Origin: Heligmosomoides polygyrus polygyrus
Taxonomy: Eukaryota; Nematoda; Chromadorea; Rhabditida; Heligmosomidae
Reading direction: 5' to 3'
NCBI GenBank assembly: GCA_947396885.1
Contig: OX377204.1
Location: forward strand, 26,605,706 to 26,669,705
Length of the DNA stretch: 64,000 bases
Under the pieces are notes generated by a model. The model saw only the letters and a program-made list of their open reading frames with translations, made no database searches and was not told where the DNA came from. The translations under genes were made by a program, and so were the position numbers. Positions 1 through 8,486 of the stretch are shown here, piece by piece (position 1 is the first letter of the stretch; the number at the start of each line of letters is the position of its first letter).

Positions 1-600
1 GGAGTATGACAGGCTCTTGTACTCCATAGCCATTGCTCTTCCTTTCTTCTTTTACTCCATAGCCATTGCTCTTCATCTCTTCTTTAACGTATTTGATGGT
101 AGAAAGCAAGAGCTTCGCAGGCTCCAGAAAGTGCTACCTCCCTACCGCAGCTCCTTCCGGTTTTAATCGTTCCGTCGCTGTACTTGGGTTAGAAATACAA
201 AACGGAGATCCTCCCGTAGTCAGCGTTTGCCCGCGCTTATCTCGCGTTTACTAACAAGGGAAGTGTCTGAAGCCAGTGTACCTGAACGGGAAGAGCGTGT
301 CATATTGGGAGAATTCCCACCCCTCATTTAGTGTAAAATTGTGTTTATTTTTTGCCAAGAAAAAACCCAGGGAGTACGGTGTCATTGTAGTTACAATAAT
401 GGGCGCCTCACAAGTTCGGCGGTCTTGTATGTCCGCGATGCCTCTGCAGCGCAGTGGATAGAGACGTTGCTTCATGCGAGCGAGAACGAGGGTTCAGCCC
501 AAGTTCGACTTTCGATAAATCTTGGCATGGCGTTGTTAAACTGTTAGTGTATCGTTCTTGTTCTAGCCGATAACCAAGATTGTGACGATCTTCTTCATTC
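1..600. other. unassigned sequence
   Basis: No gene or repeat could be assigned. Short overlapping open frames exist in several phases without recognisable domains. Around 440-470 there is a weak tRNA A-box-like stretch (GCAGCGCAGTGG) that might mark a decayed SINE head, but no good B box follows it. Confidence 0.4.
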
Positions 601-640
601 GGCTTACGTTTCGGCGAGTTTCGTCTTCTTCAGAGCCTGG
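601..640 (-). ncRNA. hammerhead-ribozyme-like motif H1 (Penelope-like 3-prime end)
   Basis: On the minus strand: stem I 5-prime strand GGCT, core CTGAAGA (fits CUGANGA), a stem II of GACGA with TCGCC (4 of 5 pairs), then GAAAC, GTA, and stem I 3-prime strand AGCC. This keeps every invariant core position of a minimal type I hammerhead with a very short stem III. Hammerhead motifs are a known feature of Penelope-like elements. Folding and activity are inferred, not shown. Confidence 0.45.
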
Positions 641-1035
641 AATAGCCGATAACATCTACAAGACTGCCAGCCCAAACATCATTTCATACTACAGGGTACT
701 AGCTTGACGAAAACAGGAACGTGATCCGACACCACAGTTTCCAGCGACTAACCTCAGAGGTGGATACAGAAGCGGACCACCACACCCGCAAATGGACGTA
801 GACGTGGGTGAATGACCTTTGGCCCCGAGACAAACCGACTTAAATTGAGTGCGGAGATACGCAGATGTGTTCGTAACGCTGATCTCCACGATGTGGTGAG
901 GGTTATTGACATCCCTCCTAGCACCTTAAAAATGCAACTGGTTTAAAATCGAATCTACGATAGGATGTGTCTCACATCTTCCTGCGTTGTGTGCCCTAAC
1001 GGGAAAGAAGGTGTCTGTACGACATCGGGTGTGGT
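601..1035 (-). mobile_element. decayed 3-prime part of a Penelope-like element (minus strand)
   Basis: Read on the minus strand, this stretch begins near 1020 with codons reading VQTP, a few residues, PLG, then TTQED. These resemble the region just after the first half of the GIY-YIG domain in the copies at 1673 and 17371 (LLTPLGEH, RQED). It ends at 601-640 with the hammerhead-like motif found behind the other Penelope-like copies in this window. Stops and frameshifts make it non-coding. Together with the plus-strand copy at 1673-1990 it forms an inverted pair, an arrangement common for Penelope-like insertions. The assignment rests on short similarities and the 3-prime motif, so it is tentative. 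Confidence 0.4.
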
Positions 1036-1037
1036 CG

Positions 1038-1670
1038 GATGAGTTACGTTAAGCCGCTCCCTGGGTTACGGTAGCGGGCCGCGCTGCGCGCCACCGCCCC
1101 CGATCAGGTAGCGTGGCGTGTTGTTGAGCCCGCCTCGGACGGACGGGTCCGACTGCTGCCGACAGGGACGGCTAGTGATGTCATACGCGTCTAATCAACG
1201 GGCGCGCTAGAGCACGAAGTTATGCACCACCGACTGTTGGCTACGCTCTATCGGCTTGGTAGAAAAGGGAGACAGTGAAATATCTCCGCTCCAGCATGTA
1301 TATTGGAGAAATACGGAGGTTTCTGGGTGAGCAGATCTCATTCCACTCGAACGTAGTTAACAAACGCTTCCACTTCCTCAGTCTACCAAAAGACGTCAAA
1401 TGTTCCACAAACATTGTGTACCATTTAAATGTTTCCCTTCTTCTGCGCTAGTAGAAGGAACGCAGTCGAAAGCAGTCGGCACACCCTTTCGCGCCCTAGC
1501 GCGCCCAGCAGACTCGGCGACAGCCCGCGTATGACGTCACTAGCCGTCCCTGTCGGCAGCAGTTGGACCCGTCCGTCCGAGGCGGGCTCAACAACACGCC
1601 ACGCTACCGTGATCGGGGGCGGTGGAGCGCGGCGCGGCCCGCTACCGTAACCCAGGGAGCGGCCTAACGT
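1038..1670. repeat. inverted-repeat element G (~205-235 bp arms)
   Basis: The sequence from about 1038 to 1245 is the near-exact reverse complement of about 1462-1670. For example GCCGCTCCCTGGGTTACGG at the left matches CCGTAACCCAGGGAGCGGC at the right, and both arms carry a very GC-rich stretch ending in GGGCGCGCTAG. Weaker complementarity extends to about 1275 and 1430. A ~155-220 bp AT-richer loop lies between. No coding capacity is evident. It lies between a minus-strand and a plus-strand Penelope-like fragment, with unlike flanks on the two sides, so it is more likely a separate foldback element than part of the pair. Confidence 0.7.
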
Positions 1671-1672
1671 AC

Positions 1673-1990
1673 GAACCCGGTGTGGTCTATCAGATGTCAT
1701 GTAATGAATGTGGGGAGAATTACATAGGGGAGACAGGAAGACCCCTCTGTGTCAGAATAAAAGAGCATCTGGATGGTCTTAGAAAAGGTAAGGTCCAGAC
1801 TCCTTGGGAGAACACAGGGTTCGATGCCATGCTGGCGCGTTGATAGAGATCTCTGTGTCGATCTTAGCGCGAGAGAGTGACATATCGGCGCGCAGGACAT
1901 TAGAATCGTCTTGGATCGCAGCTACGAGTCCTCGGGTCAACCGGAAGGAGGAATGTCTGGCGGTAACACAAGAGCTGGCATCCTTCGTAC
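1673..1990 (+). pseudogene. GIY-YIG endonuclease relic of a Penelope-like retroelement
   Basis: The translated frame shows VVYQMSCNECGENYIGETGR followed by LCVRIKEHLDGL. This is the start of a GIY-YIG nuclease domain with the CxxC pair between the GIY-like and YIG motifs that is typical of Penelope-like elements, then the catalytic Arg and a His. The frame stops at 1843, and the rest of the domain continues in another frame: ESDI, ARRTLESSWI, then RKEECLAVT up to the gap. In intact elements this domain follows the reverse transcriptase and nicks the target DNA. Here the RT is absent, at least one frameshift is present, and the sequence runs into the assembly gap. Confidence 0.75.
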
Positions 1991-1991
1991 A

Positions 1992-2191
1992 NNNNNNNNN
2001 NNNNNNNNNNNNNNNNNNNNNNNNNNNNNNNNNNNNNNNNNNNNNNNNNNNNNNNNNNNNNNNNNNNNNNNNNNNNNNNNNNNNNNNNNNNNNNNNNNNN
2101 NNNNNNNNNNNNNNNNNNNNNNNNNNNNNNNNNNNNNNNNNNNNNNNNNNNNNNNNNNNNNNNNNNNNNNNNNNNNNNNNNNNNNNNNNNN
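1992..2191. other. assembly gap (200 N)
   Basis: A run of exactly 200 N, the same length as the second gap, so the size is probably nominal. The left end of element A and the remainder of the Penelope-like copy may be hidden here. Confidence 0.98.
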
Positions 2192-2193
2192 AT

Positions 2194-2422
2194 TCCGTCG
2201 ACTTCAGCAGGTTACTTCCCGTTTGAGGGGTGGTCGGGTCAGGATCCCCGATTTTGCTCAAAATTCGTGTAGGGTCGGGGGACCTATTCGAGGTGCCGAA
2301 CACGATGCCGAAGTACATTTGGACGATTACGGCACTAGACCGCTTATATCGATAATTGAGGGTGATCGGTGATCCCGATCCGACCACCCTCAAACGGGAA
2401 TTAACCTGCTGAAGTCGACGGA
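2194..2422. repeat. small foldback element F (229 bp)
   Basis: Arms of about 58 bp: TCCGTCGACTTCAGCAGGTT at 2194 is matched by its reverse complement ending at 2422, and the similarity continues through CCCGTTTGAGGG and GGTCGG with few mismatches. The ~115-bp centre has no ORF of note. It sits at the gap edge and directly next to the inner part of element A. Confidence 0.75.
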
Positions 2423-2506
2423 TTTTTCAGAAACGGACGTCGGATTCCTAATCAGCGCCCCCAAATAACCCCTAGACGATTTTGGACGAAGTTTGCACGA
2501 CGAAAT

Positions 2507-3850
2507 TTGGCCAATTTCGAAAATACCGGTTTTCGATGACGTCATCGCCCGCGCAACTCTGCCTAGGGCGCCCACGTCCTCGATATTGTCTAAAAAATCA
2601 ATTTTTTTGAAATTGGTCGAGAGTGACACCATTCGATAGAGCTTTTCGTTATGAACAAAACGGCGTTACCGGGAGTGTCGGAAACCCAAATACGGGCAAC
2701 TAAGAGGGCAGGAAACTTCAACCGCCGCCCTAAAACGGCAGATGGGGCTAAGGCAGTTTAGGCAGCTGAGAAGTTCTGAGCCCGTCACCGTAAGTTACCT
2801 TGAGCGCTCTGTTCGCATACGCGTTTTGAAGCCGTTAGCTCGCCGCGTCTTCTCACAGTGGTCCACCGAAATCGGAAAAAAATGCGTCACGCAAGCCTCA
2901 CCTGCATATTCGCGCCGCTGTTACTTCGTCCACTCACAAGCTATATCGATGTTCTTTAGCATGCTATTAGAAGTTTTACTGGCTACAAAATCAACGCGTT
3001 GCAGCCAGATCGATTGGATCTCGACAGAGATACTGCGCTCCGAATACGCCCTTGCGTCCTATTTGGCAAGACGAGAGTCGATGTTCTCCGCGCTTTTATT
3101 CGCCCAGATCACAGTTCTCGATACTCCTAGTAACACCGTTGAAATCAGCAGGAAAAGTTCTATCAAATGGTATCAAGCTTGGCCAATTTCGAAAACATCG
3201 ATTTTCGATGACGTCATCGTCCGTCTGCGACGGCCTGGAGCGGTCTCGTCCTCGATGCGAAATTGCCGAAAAATCGATGTTTCCAAAATCGGCCGAAATT
3301 GACACCATTCGATAGCACTTTTCACGCTGAACAGAGCAGTACCATTGCGAGTGTCGAAAACTCAAATCTGGGCGTGCAAGAACTCAAGAAACGCTAACCG
3401 CTATCTTCCGCCACTCTAAATTGGCAGATGGGGCTAAGACACTTCAGGAAACTAGAGAGTTGTGAGCGAGTCATCATAAAGTACATTAATTATACTGCTC
3501 GCCTACGCGTTTGTAGGCCGTTAGGTCTCCGCGTCTTCTTGCAGAGGTCCTCTGAATTCCGAAAAAATCGTGTAACACAAGGCTAACTTGCATATTCGCG
3601 CCCCTGTAACTTTACCTAATCATAAGCTACACCGTTCTACTTCAGCTTACTACTACAACGTTTCACTGCCTACAGGACCCACGAGTTGCAGCCGAAACGA
3701 TTCGGACCTGACAGAGTTATTGCGCTCCGAACACGGCCGCGCGTGTAATTTGCAAGCGGTCGCTCCCACTCGACTGATAGGTGCGATGACATATGCATTG
3801 TTCACGGCGCACTCCAAAAGCAAGCTGGACAGTCTTAGAATAATTCCTCT
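2507..3850. repeat. internal ~672-bp direct duplication in element A
   Basis: TTGGCCAATTTCGAAAA begins at 2507 and again at 3179, an offset of 672. Each unit then contains the palindrome CGATGACGTCATCG, a block near CATTCGATAGAGC, a GATGGGGCTAAG block, and a CGCGTCTTCT block, in the same order. The second unit is diverged from the first. Element B carries a single copy. Confidence 0.65.
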
Positions 3851-4110
3851 GTAAGACGGCTGGGAATTTCTGAAAAAAAAACTCCCCAAACGCTCGCTCT
3901 ACAAGGTTTCGCGCCCATTCGATTGGTAGGTCCGATTCTATATGCATTGTTCACGGCGCACTCCAAATGCAATCTGGACAGTCTTAGAGCAATTTCTGAT
4001 TAGGACGACAGGAAATTTCCAATAAAACTCCCCAAACGCTCGCTCTACAAGCTGTCGCGCCCACTCGATTGATTCTGTCGGGCCTATATGCATTGTTCAA
4101 CTCTACTGAG
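3763..4110. repeat. ~145-bp minisatellite in element A (2-3 copies)
   Basis: Units start with forms of CCCACTCGATTGAT at about 3763, 3911 and 4057, and each includes TATATGCATTGTTCA. CTCCCCAAACGCTCGCTCTA ends the first two units. The same unit occurs in reverse orientation in element B at about 25530-25930. Confidence 0.65.
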
Positions 4111-4201
4111 ATTTATATAGTAAAAGATAGAGCTTGAGCTGCTGAGTTCAAATATATGTTTATTTTTGCAAGTACTCGATTTCTAAAGAAGTTATTCGAA
4201 A

Positions 4202-4231
4202 AGGCCGCTTTGGAACGCTCCAAAGCGGCCT
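4202..4231. other. perfect subterminal hairpin of element A
   Basis: AGGCCGCTTTGGA at 4202-4214 and its exact reverse complement at 4219-4231 form a 13-bp stem with a 4-nt loop (ACGC), about 55 bp inside the element end. Element C has an analogous 12-bp hairpin close to its terminus. Confidence 0.8.
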
Positions 4232-4287
4232 ATGTTGGCCGGCGCGGCTTTTTCGGCCAATGACCAAAAGACATGTCCGGTACTGTA

Positions 4288-6667
4288 CGGTCGCAGAGGA
4301 TCCCTGTAGACTCCCTCCACTTGAGCCAGGCTGCGTTTATCCGTCCTCTGATTGCCTGGTCCACACTTGCTTCCTTGGATAAATCCTTCCGAGGTAGCGG
4401 AATTCTTCCACCTTCTCGATCGCTTGGCAGTCTAGGATCAATCCAGCGCACTGCTCAGAGCCGATGAACTTTGTTTTCTTTAGGTTCAGCCGTAGGCCCT
4501 TGTTTGCGAGGGCTCTCTGTTTCAGTTGCATCTTCTCCTCCAGGTCCTCCTGGTTGTCGGCTACTAAGGCTATGTTGTCTGCGTAGAGGATCGTCCTGAG
4601 AGGGCCTTCCTCAAGATGGTTTACTACAGAGTTAAGCGTCAGCAGGAAGAGGAACGAACTCAGAGCAGACCGTTGATGTACCCCCACTGTAATGTTCACT
4701 TTCCTTGTCAGCCCGTGTGGAGATCGTAACGCCGCTTTCGAGCCTTTGTACATGTTCTTTATGATCGTGATCAGACGTTCGGGACACCCCTTACTCGAAA
4801 GGCATTCTAGAGTACGGCCCGTGGTAGCCTGTTGTAGGCCTTCTACAGCTCCAGACATGCCAGGTTACAGGGTTTTCGTTTTTCCCAATATTTCTCCATC
4901 CCCTGACGAGCGGTGAAGATGGCGTTTGTGGTGGACCTCTCGGCATGAAACCCCACTGCACCTGGGAGATGGGCACCATCTCCCTTAGCCTTGGGTCGAC
5001 CAGCCGTTCGTAGATCTTTATCGTTTGTGAGAACAACTTGATCTCTCGGTAGTTGGAGCATTCGAAAGCGTCTCCCTTTTGCTTGAAGATGGGAACTATG
5101 GTGCTGTTCCTCCAGTCATCTTACCTTCTTTCGTTATTCTGTTGAGGAACTGCGTCAGCCAGTTGATTCCAAGGTCTCCGACCACCTTCCAAAAAATCTC
5201 TACTGGCACGCCGTTAGGCCTTGCTGCCTTTCTAAGTTTCATCTTCTCTTGGCCTTGCGAACCTCGTCGACGCTAGCTTTATGATGCGCCGTGGCCAGGC
5301 AGGTGGTGAACTTTTCTCTCTCTGGCTTGTCTAGTTTCTCGTACAGGACATCCATTTCCGCTTTCTTTGCCTTTGCTAAAGCTGTTTTTGCCAACCTCTT
5401 TAGCTTCCTGTGAGCTGTGAGATGCTCGAATGCTCTCGTCTTCTATCTGTAGGCCTCCTTCTTTTACTTCACCGTAGTCTGCACCTCCTCGTTCCAGAAC
5501 CATGCCGATTTATCCGCTCAGTTTCCTCTCTTTGTTTCTTACAGGGTTTTCCTGGCAAATCTCAAGATTGTTTGGGCTTCCCTCCTCCAGGTCCCATTCA
5601 CGGGACGAGCTGGATCTGGAAGGCTGCTTCGAGCACTGCTCTTCGTAGCTCGTTCCGCTCTGTACCCTGCAGTCTCCACGATCGGATCCTGGGTTCCGTT
5701 CTCATATTCGGCTTGGTGGGTAGAAGTATGCTAAAGTCGGCTACCAAGAGTCTATGCTGTGATGCCACGTCTTCTCCCGGAATGATCTTCACATCCCGGA
5801 CTGTTTTCAAAGCAGGTCTTCGAACCAGGATGTGTTCGACTTCCGTCCTTCTTCCTCCGCTAGCATAGGCTCTCCCTCTTCGCAAAGAAGGTGTTACAGA
5901 CAGACAGATCGTGGGCGATGGCCAGACCAGAATTCGCTTTCTATCCGGGTTTATCAGGCCGATTCATTTACCTCCATGAACAATTCCAATCCTCTTCTGC
6001 CACTCCCCACATCACCGTTCATGTTCCTTGCTATTGAGAGGTAACTGCCTTCCGATACAGACCTTATGGCTTTTTCGAGCGATAGGTCGAAGTCATCCTT
6101 GTCGTGCTTGGAGCATCCGGTCTGCGAAGCATAAACAGACATGATGGTCCAGAAACCCTTCTTTCTCTCCAGCCACAGCGACATGATGCGGTCGGTTATT
6201 CTTTGGACAGCGGCTACTGAATCCTTGAGGGACTCCGCGACAGCTATCTCTATCCGTTCCTTTTGATGTCCTCTCCGTTGTAGCACAGCTTGACGCCTTT
6301 TCAGATCTCCCTGGCTTTCGCCCCTTTGCATCGCGTTTCCTGCAGACACAGGACTTGTATCCTTCTGCGCTTCATCAGGTCAGCCACTACTCAAGATCAA
6401 GATCTCCCAGTCAGCGTTCCCACATTCGGAATCCCCAGTCGTACTGGCTTCTTTAACCGAGGTCGTTCGGCCCTCGGTAGCTCTCGCATACTGACCACAG
6501 AACTTGGGCGGGGTTTTGCGCGCCACCTTTGGTGACGTCTTAGCCTTTATACTGATTCTATTGCGACTTTTGATCATGGCTTTGTGACGAGGTTTCTCCA
6601 TTAGCCGGCCTGTCAACCTGGGCCTAATGCTGGGAGCGTTGCCATTTTTGCAATTTGTGCAGGGCAT
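4288..6667 (-). pseudogene. decayed RTE-type retrotransposon (endonuclease-reverse transcriptase), minus strand
   Basis: One element is readable through several frameshifts. From 6667 downward: an N-terminal leader (MPCTNCKNGN, RLTGRLMEKPR); endonuclease segments (CLQETR near 6340, then MSVYA near 6140, and a GDMNG-like motif changed to RNMNGD near 6025); the endonuclease end with DHILV (here EHILV) and SQHRLLVADF around 5750; then the reverse transcriptase (KIYERLVDPRLRE near 5020, GVHQ near 4680, LYADNIALVAD near 4585, LNLKKTKF near 4470, EEFRYLG). The catalytic YADD is YADN, and at least four frame changes are needed, so it is dead. The frame is cut at 4288 by element A, and its 3-prime end is missing from view. 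It belongs to the apurinic-endonuclease-type non-LTR elements; RTE is the best clade guess. Confidence 0.8.
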
Positions 6668-6671
6668 GGCC

Positions 6672-6746
6672 GAGCCGGAGCCGGGAGTCGAACCTGTGAC
6701 CGTTTGTGCATGAAACTACACTACTAACCACTAGGCTAACTCGGCT
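6672..6746 (-). tRNA. tRNA-like sequence (pseudo-tRNA or SINE head; possible Glu TTC anticodon)
   Basis: On the minus strand there is an exact A box (TAGCCTAGTGG, 6738-6728) and an exact B box (GGTTCGACTCC, 6694-6684). Between them GTGTA and TGCAC can form a 5-bp anticodon stem around a 7-base loop GTTTCAT, which would read TTC (Glu). The acceptor arms (GAGCCG and CGGCTC) pair, but the T stem has mismatches and the spacing to the acceptor is imperfect. It is therefore probably a pseudogene or tRNA-derived SINE head. It ends only about five bases before the first ATG of the RTE frame on the same strand. Confidence 0.5.
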
Positions 6747-6749
6747 CCT

Positions 6750-7200
6750 TTGCAAATCAACTATTTAGCATGAGTTACTGTTCTAATTAAAAATCGCAAC
6801 AAGTTGTTGTTCCAACTAAAATATATATTTAACCGCTCACTAAATCGGCGACAACAGCATTTGCACAAGTGATACAACAAACATATTAGTGTGCTTGACA
6901 CAGTAGCATTGAATAGAGCACCAAAAATTCTTGCGTTTTGAAATACGCTTGAGAACATGCAGCAGCTTAAATTGAAGACGGTTCAGTCTGGTTAGAAACG
7001 TCTACTTGAAACGTATTGAAGGAATATGGCATACAAACGATCACCAGAAAAGTAGTTAAATACCCACTGCTTGATGGGAGGGTACCTAGCAGTAACCGTC
7101 GTGCGATACCCGAATACAGCTCTGAGTTCCTTAACATTAAAGGTGTTGATCACAACTTCTGGTGAGAGAATATCGTTTGATGGTGTTGGTCAATTACCTA
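6750..7200. other. unassigned AT-rich sequence
   Basis: No ORF with recognisable features, no clear repeat structure. Confidence 0.4.
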
Positions 7201-7204
7201 CCAT

Positions 7205-7450
7205 AGGACGCGAAATAGCGCAGTCGGAAGAAGCTGTTGCATGCACCTGATTCCAGTCTCCTGGTTCGGATTTCCTACCTAGGCAAACAAAGATTTTTAT
7301 TCCTCCGGGGACTGTGAATGTGAACGTTCTGACTTGTTTAACGGCTAGCCAAGTACGCATTCAATTTGCCTCTACGCAATCCAGTAGAAGTGAAATGCGT
7401 AGCGCAGGCTAAAGGAGATTAACGCTGTACGTTATCGCCTATCCTTTTAC
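7205..7450 (+). mobile_element. tRNA-derived SINE, family S2
   Basis: A box TAGCGCAGTCGG near 7212, a degenerate B box (GGTTCGGATTTCC) near 7263, and the body signature CGCATTCAATTTGCCTC with CCAGTAGAAGTGAAATGCG near 7350-7400, ending in TTATCGCCTATCCTTT. The same order of blocks recurs at 35545, 36515, 45690, 48535 and 49010 on the plus strand and reversed at 14175, 38405 and 49845. Confidence 0.65.
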
Positions 7451-8082
7451 ATAGAGTGCGTAATTACCGTTGTTCAATTTCCAAGCCTTTAAAAAATTGT
7501 GCTAGTTCTTAGCAACTGTACACGCTTGCTCGAGTATCCTGCGTTTGTTTTGTAACGAACGCTTACTTACCGCCATTTTAAACCATTTGCTCCACCCTAT
7601 GGAAATACCGTAAAAACAGTACGCTCGCTTGGCAGTGGTAATTAGACAGTTTCTTGGTTCTTTCCTTCCAGATGAGTCCAGTAGCTGCTCCTGACCCTGC
7701 TTCCTATCATGGGTGGCATTCATTATTGTTTCTCTCCAGCTTTACTCCTTTCATGCAAGTCAGTTTCTTTAAACCTCAATAGGCTGGTTCGAGGTTATAA
7801 GCTGTTACAACGATGTCTACTTACATTCCTGTAACCCTTGGTTAAAATGATTCGTCTATTAAGGGTTCGATCAGCTGAAATTCGCCTGCGAACAGAACAT
7901 GGGTTAATAGAAATGGGAATCTCTCCTAACGCCTTGCCGGCTTTGCATGACTTTCTGCCGGCTGAAATGGGATAAACTCCAAGAGTCTGGGCGCTTTGTG
8001 GCTTGGCAGTAAATGACCGAAAAGAAAAAAAAAAGGACGAAAGCAGCTCACATTGTGGTGAACAGTTAATTTTCCAATGACC
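7451..8082. other. unassigned sequence
   Basis: A 73-codon minus-strand frame at 7502-7723 has no recognisable motif. Nothing else supported. Confidence 0.35.
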
Positions 8083-8084
8083 TA

Positions 8085-8360
8085 CAATACCGGCCTTAAC
8101 TTTTGGTCATTGGGCGGAAAAAGCGAAAAAACCGCTTTTTCCGCAGCTTTTCTGCAGCGCTCTTCAAATTGAGCGCATTGCAAATTGAAACACATATTCG
8201 TGATCAGCACCGAGCTCTCTTCCCGATGAGCTGAAAAGCGCATAGCGAGCACCTGAGAAACAGTTCAGTGACCTATATTCTGCGCAGCGCGGCTGACCCC
8301 TGTGCTCGCGGGAGATAATTACACCCACAGCTCCTAGGTAGCTAAAGAAGGAGGACATTG
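8085..8360 (+). repeat. left terminal inverted repeat of element C
   Basis: Terminal box, then a 12-bp perfect hairpin (GCGGAAAAAGCG at 8114-8125 with CGCTTTTTCCGC at 8133-8144), the GAGCGCATTGCAAATTGAAA block, and the subterminal box GGGAGATAATTACACCC near 8309. Its mate lies at 15897-16182. Confidence 0.8.
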
Positions 8361-8403
8361 GCCTAATTTAAAGTCTATTGTCTTCTTTATAGGAGATATC
8401 TGA

Positions 8404-8431
8404 ACAACTATGCGAAATATCGCATAGTTGT
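8404..8431. other. 12-bp perfect hairpin inside the left arm of element C
   Basis: ACAACTATGCGA at 8404-8415 pairs with TCGCATAGTTGT at 8420-8431 across a 4-nt loop. It lies just inside the terminal repeat and has no counterpart by the right arm that I can see. Confidence 0.75.
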
Positions 8432-8486
8432 CCAGATTCCCTAGTTCCTCGCGGTCACAGTGATATTATTTTTTAAGGAATCCGAT

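Larger units (their letters stand above)
2192..4285. mobile_element. element A: right part of a TA-flanked long-inverted-repeat transposon
   Basis: The right terminus ends at 4285 (reverse complement CAGTACCGGACATGTCTTTT), followed by TA at 4286-4287. That terminus and about 180 bp inside it match both ends of element B (24212-27727), and the interior (2423-3060) matches B at 26430-26900. The TA lies within the reverse-transcriptase frame of the minus-strand RTE, so A inserted there. No transposase frame is visible. The left end is not in the visible sequence and is probably in or beyond the gap. Confidence 0.7.

Noticed and set aside
1779..2393. 204-codon frame across the first N gap
   Set aside because: Two thirds is N; the ends belong to a foldback and to the opposite strand of the GIY-YIG relic.
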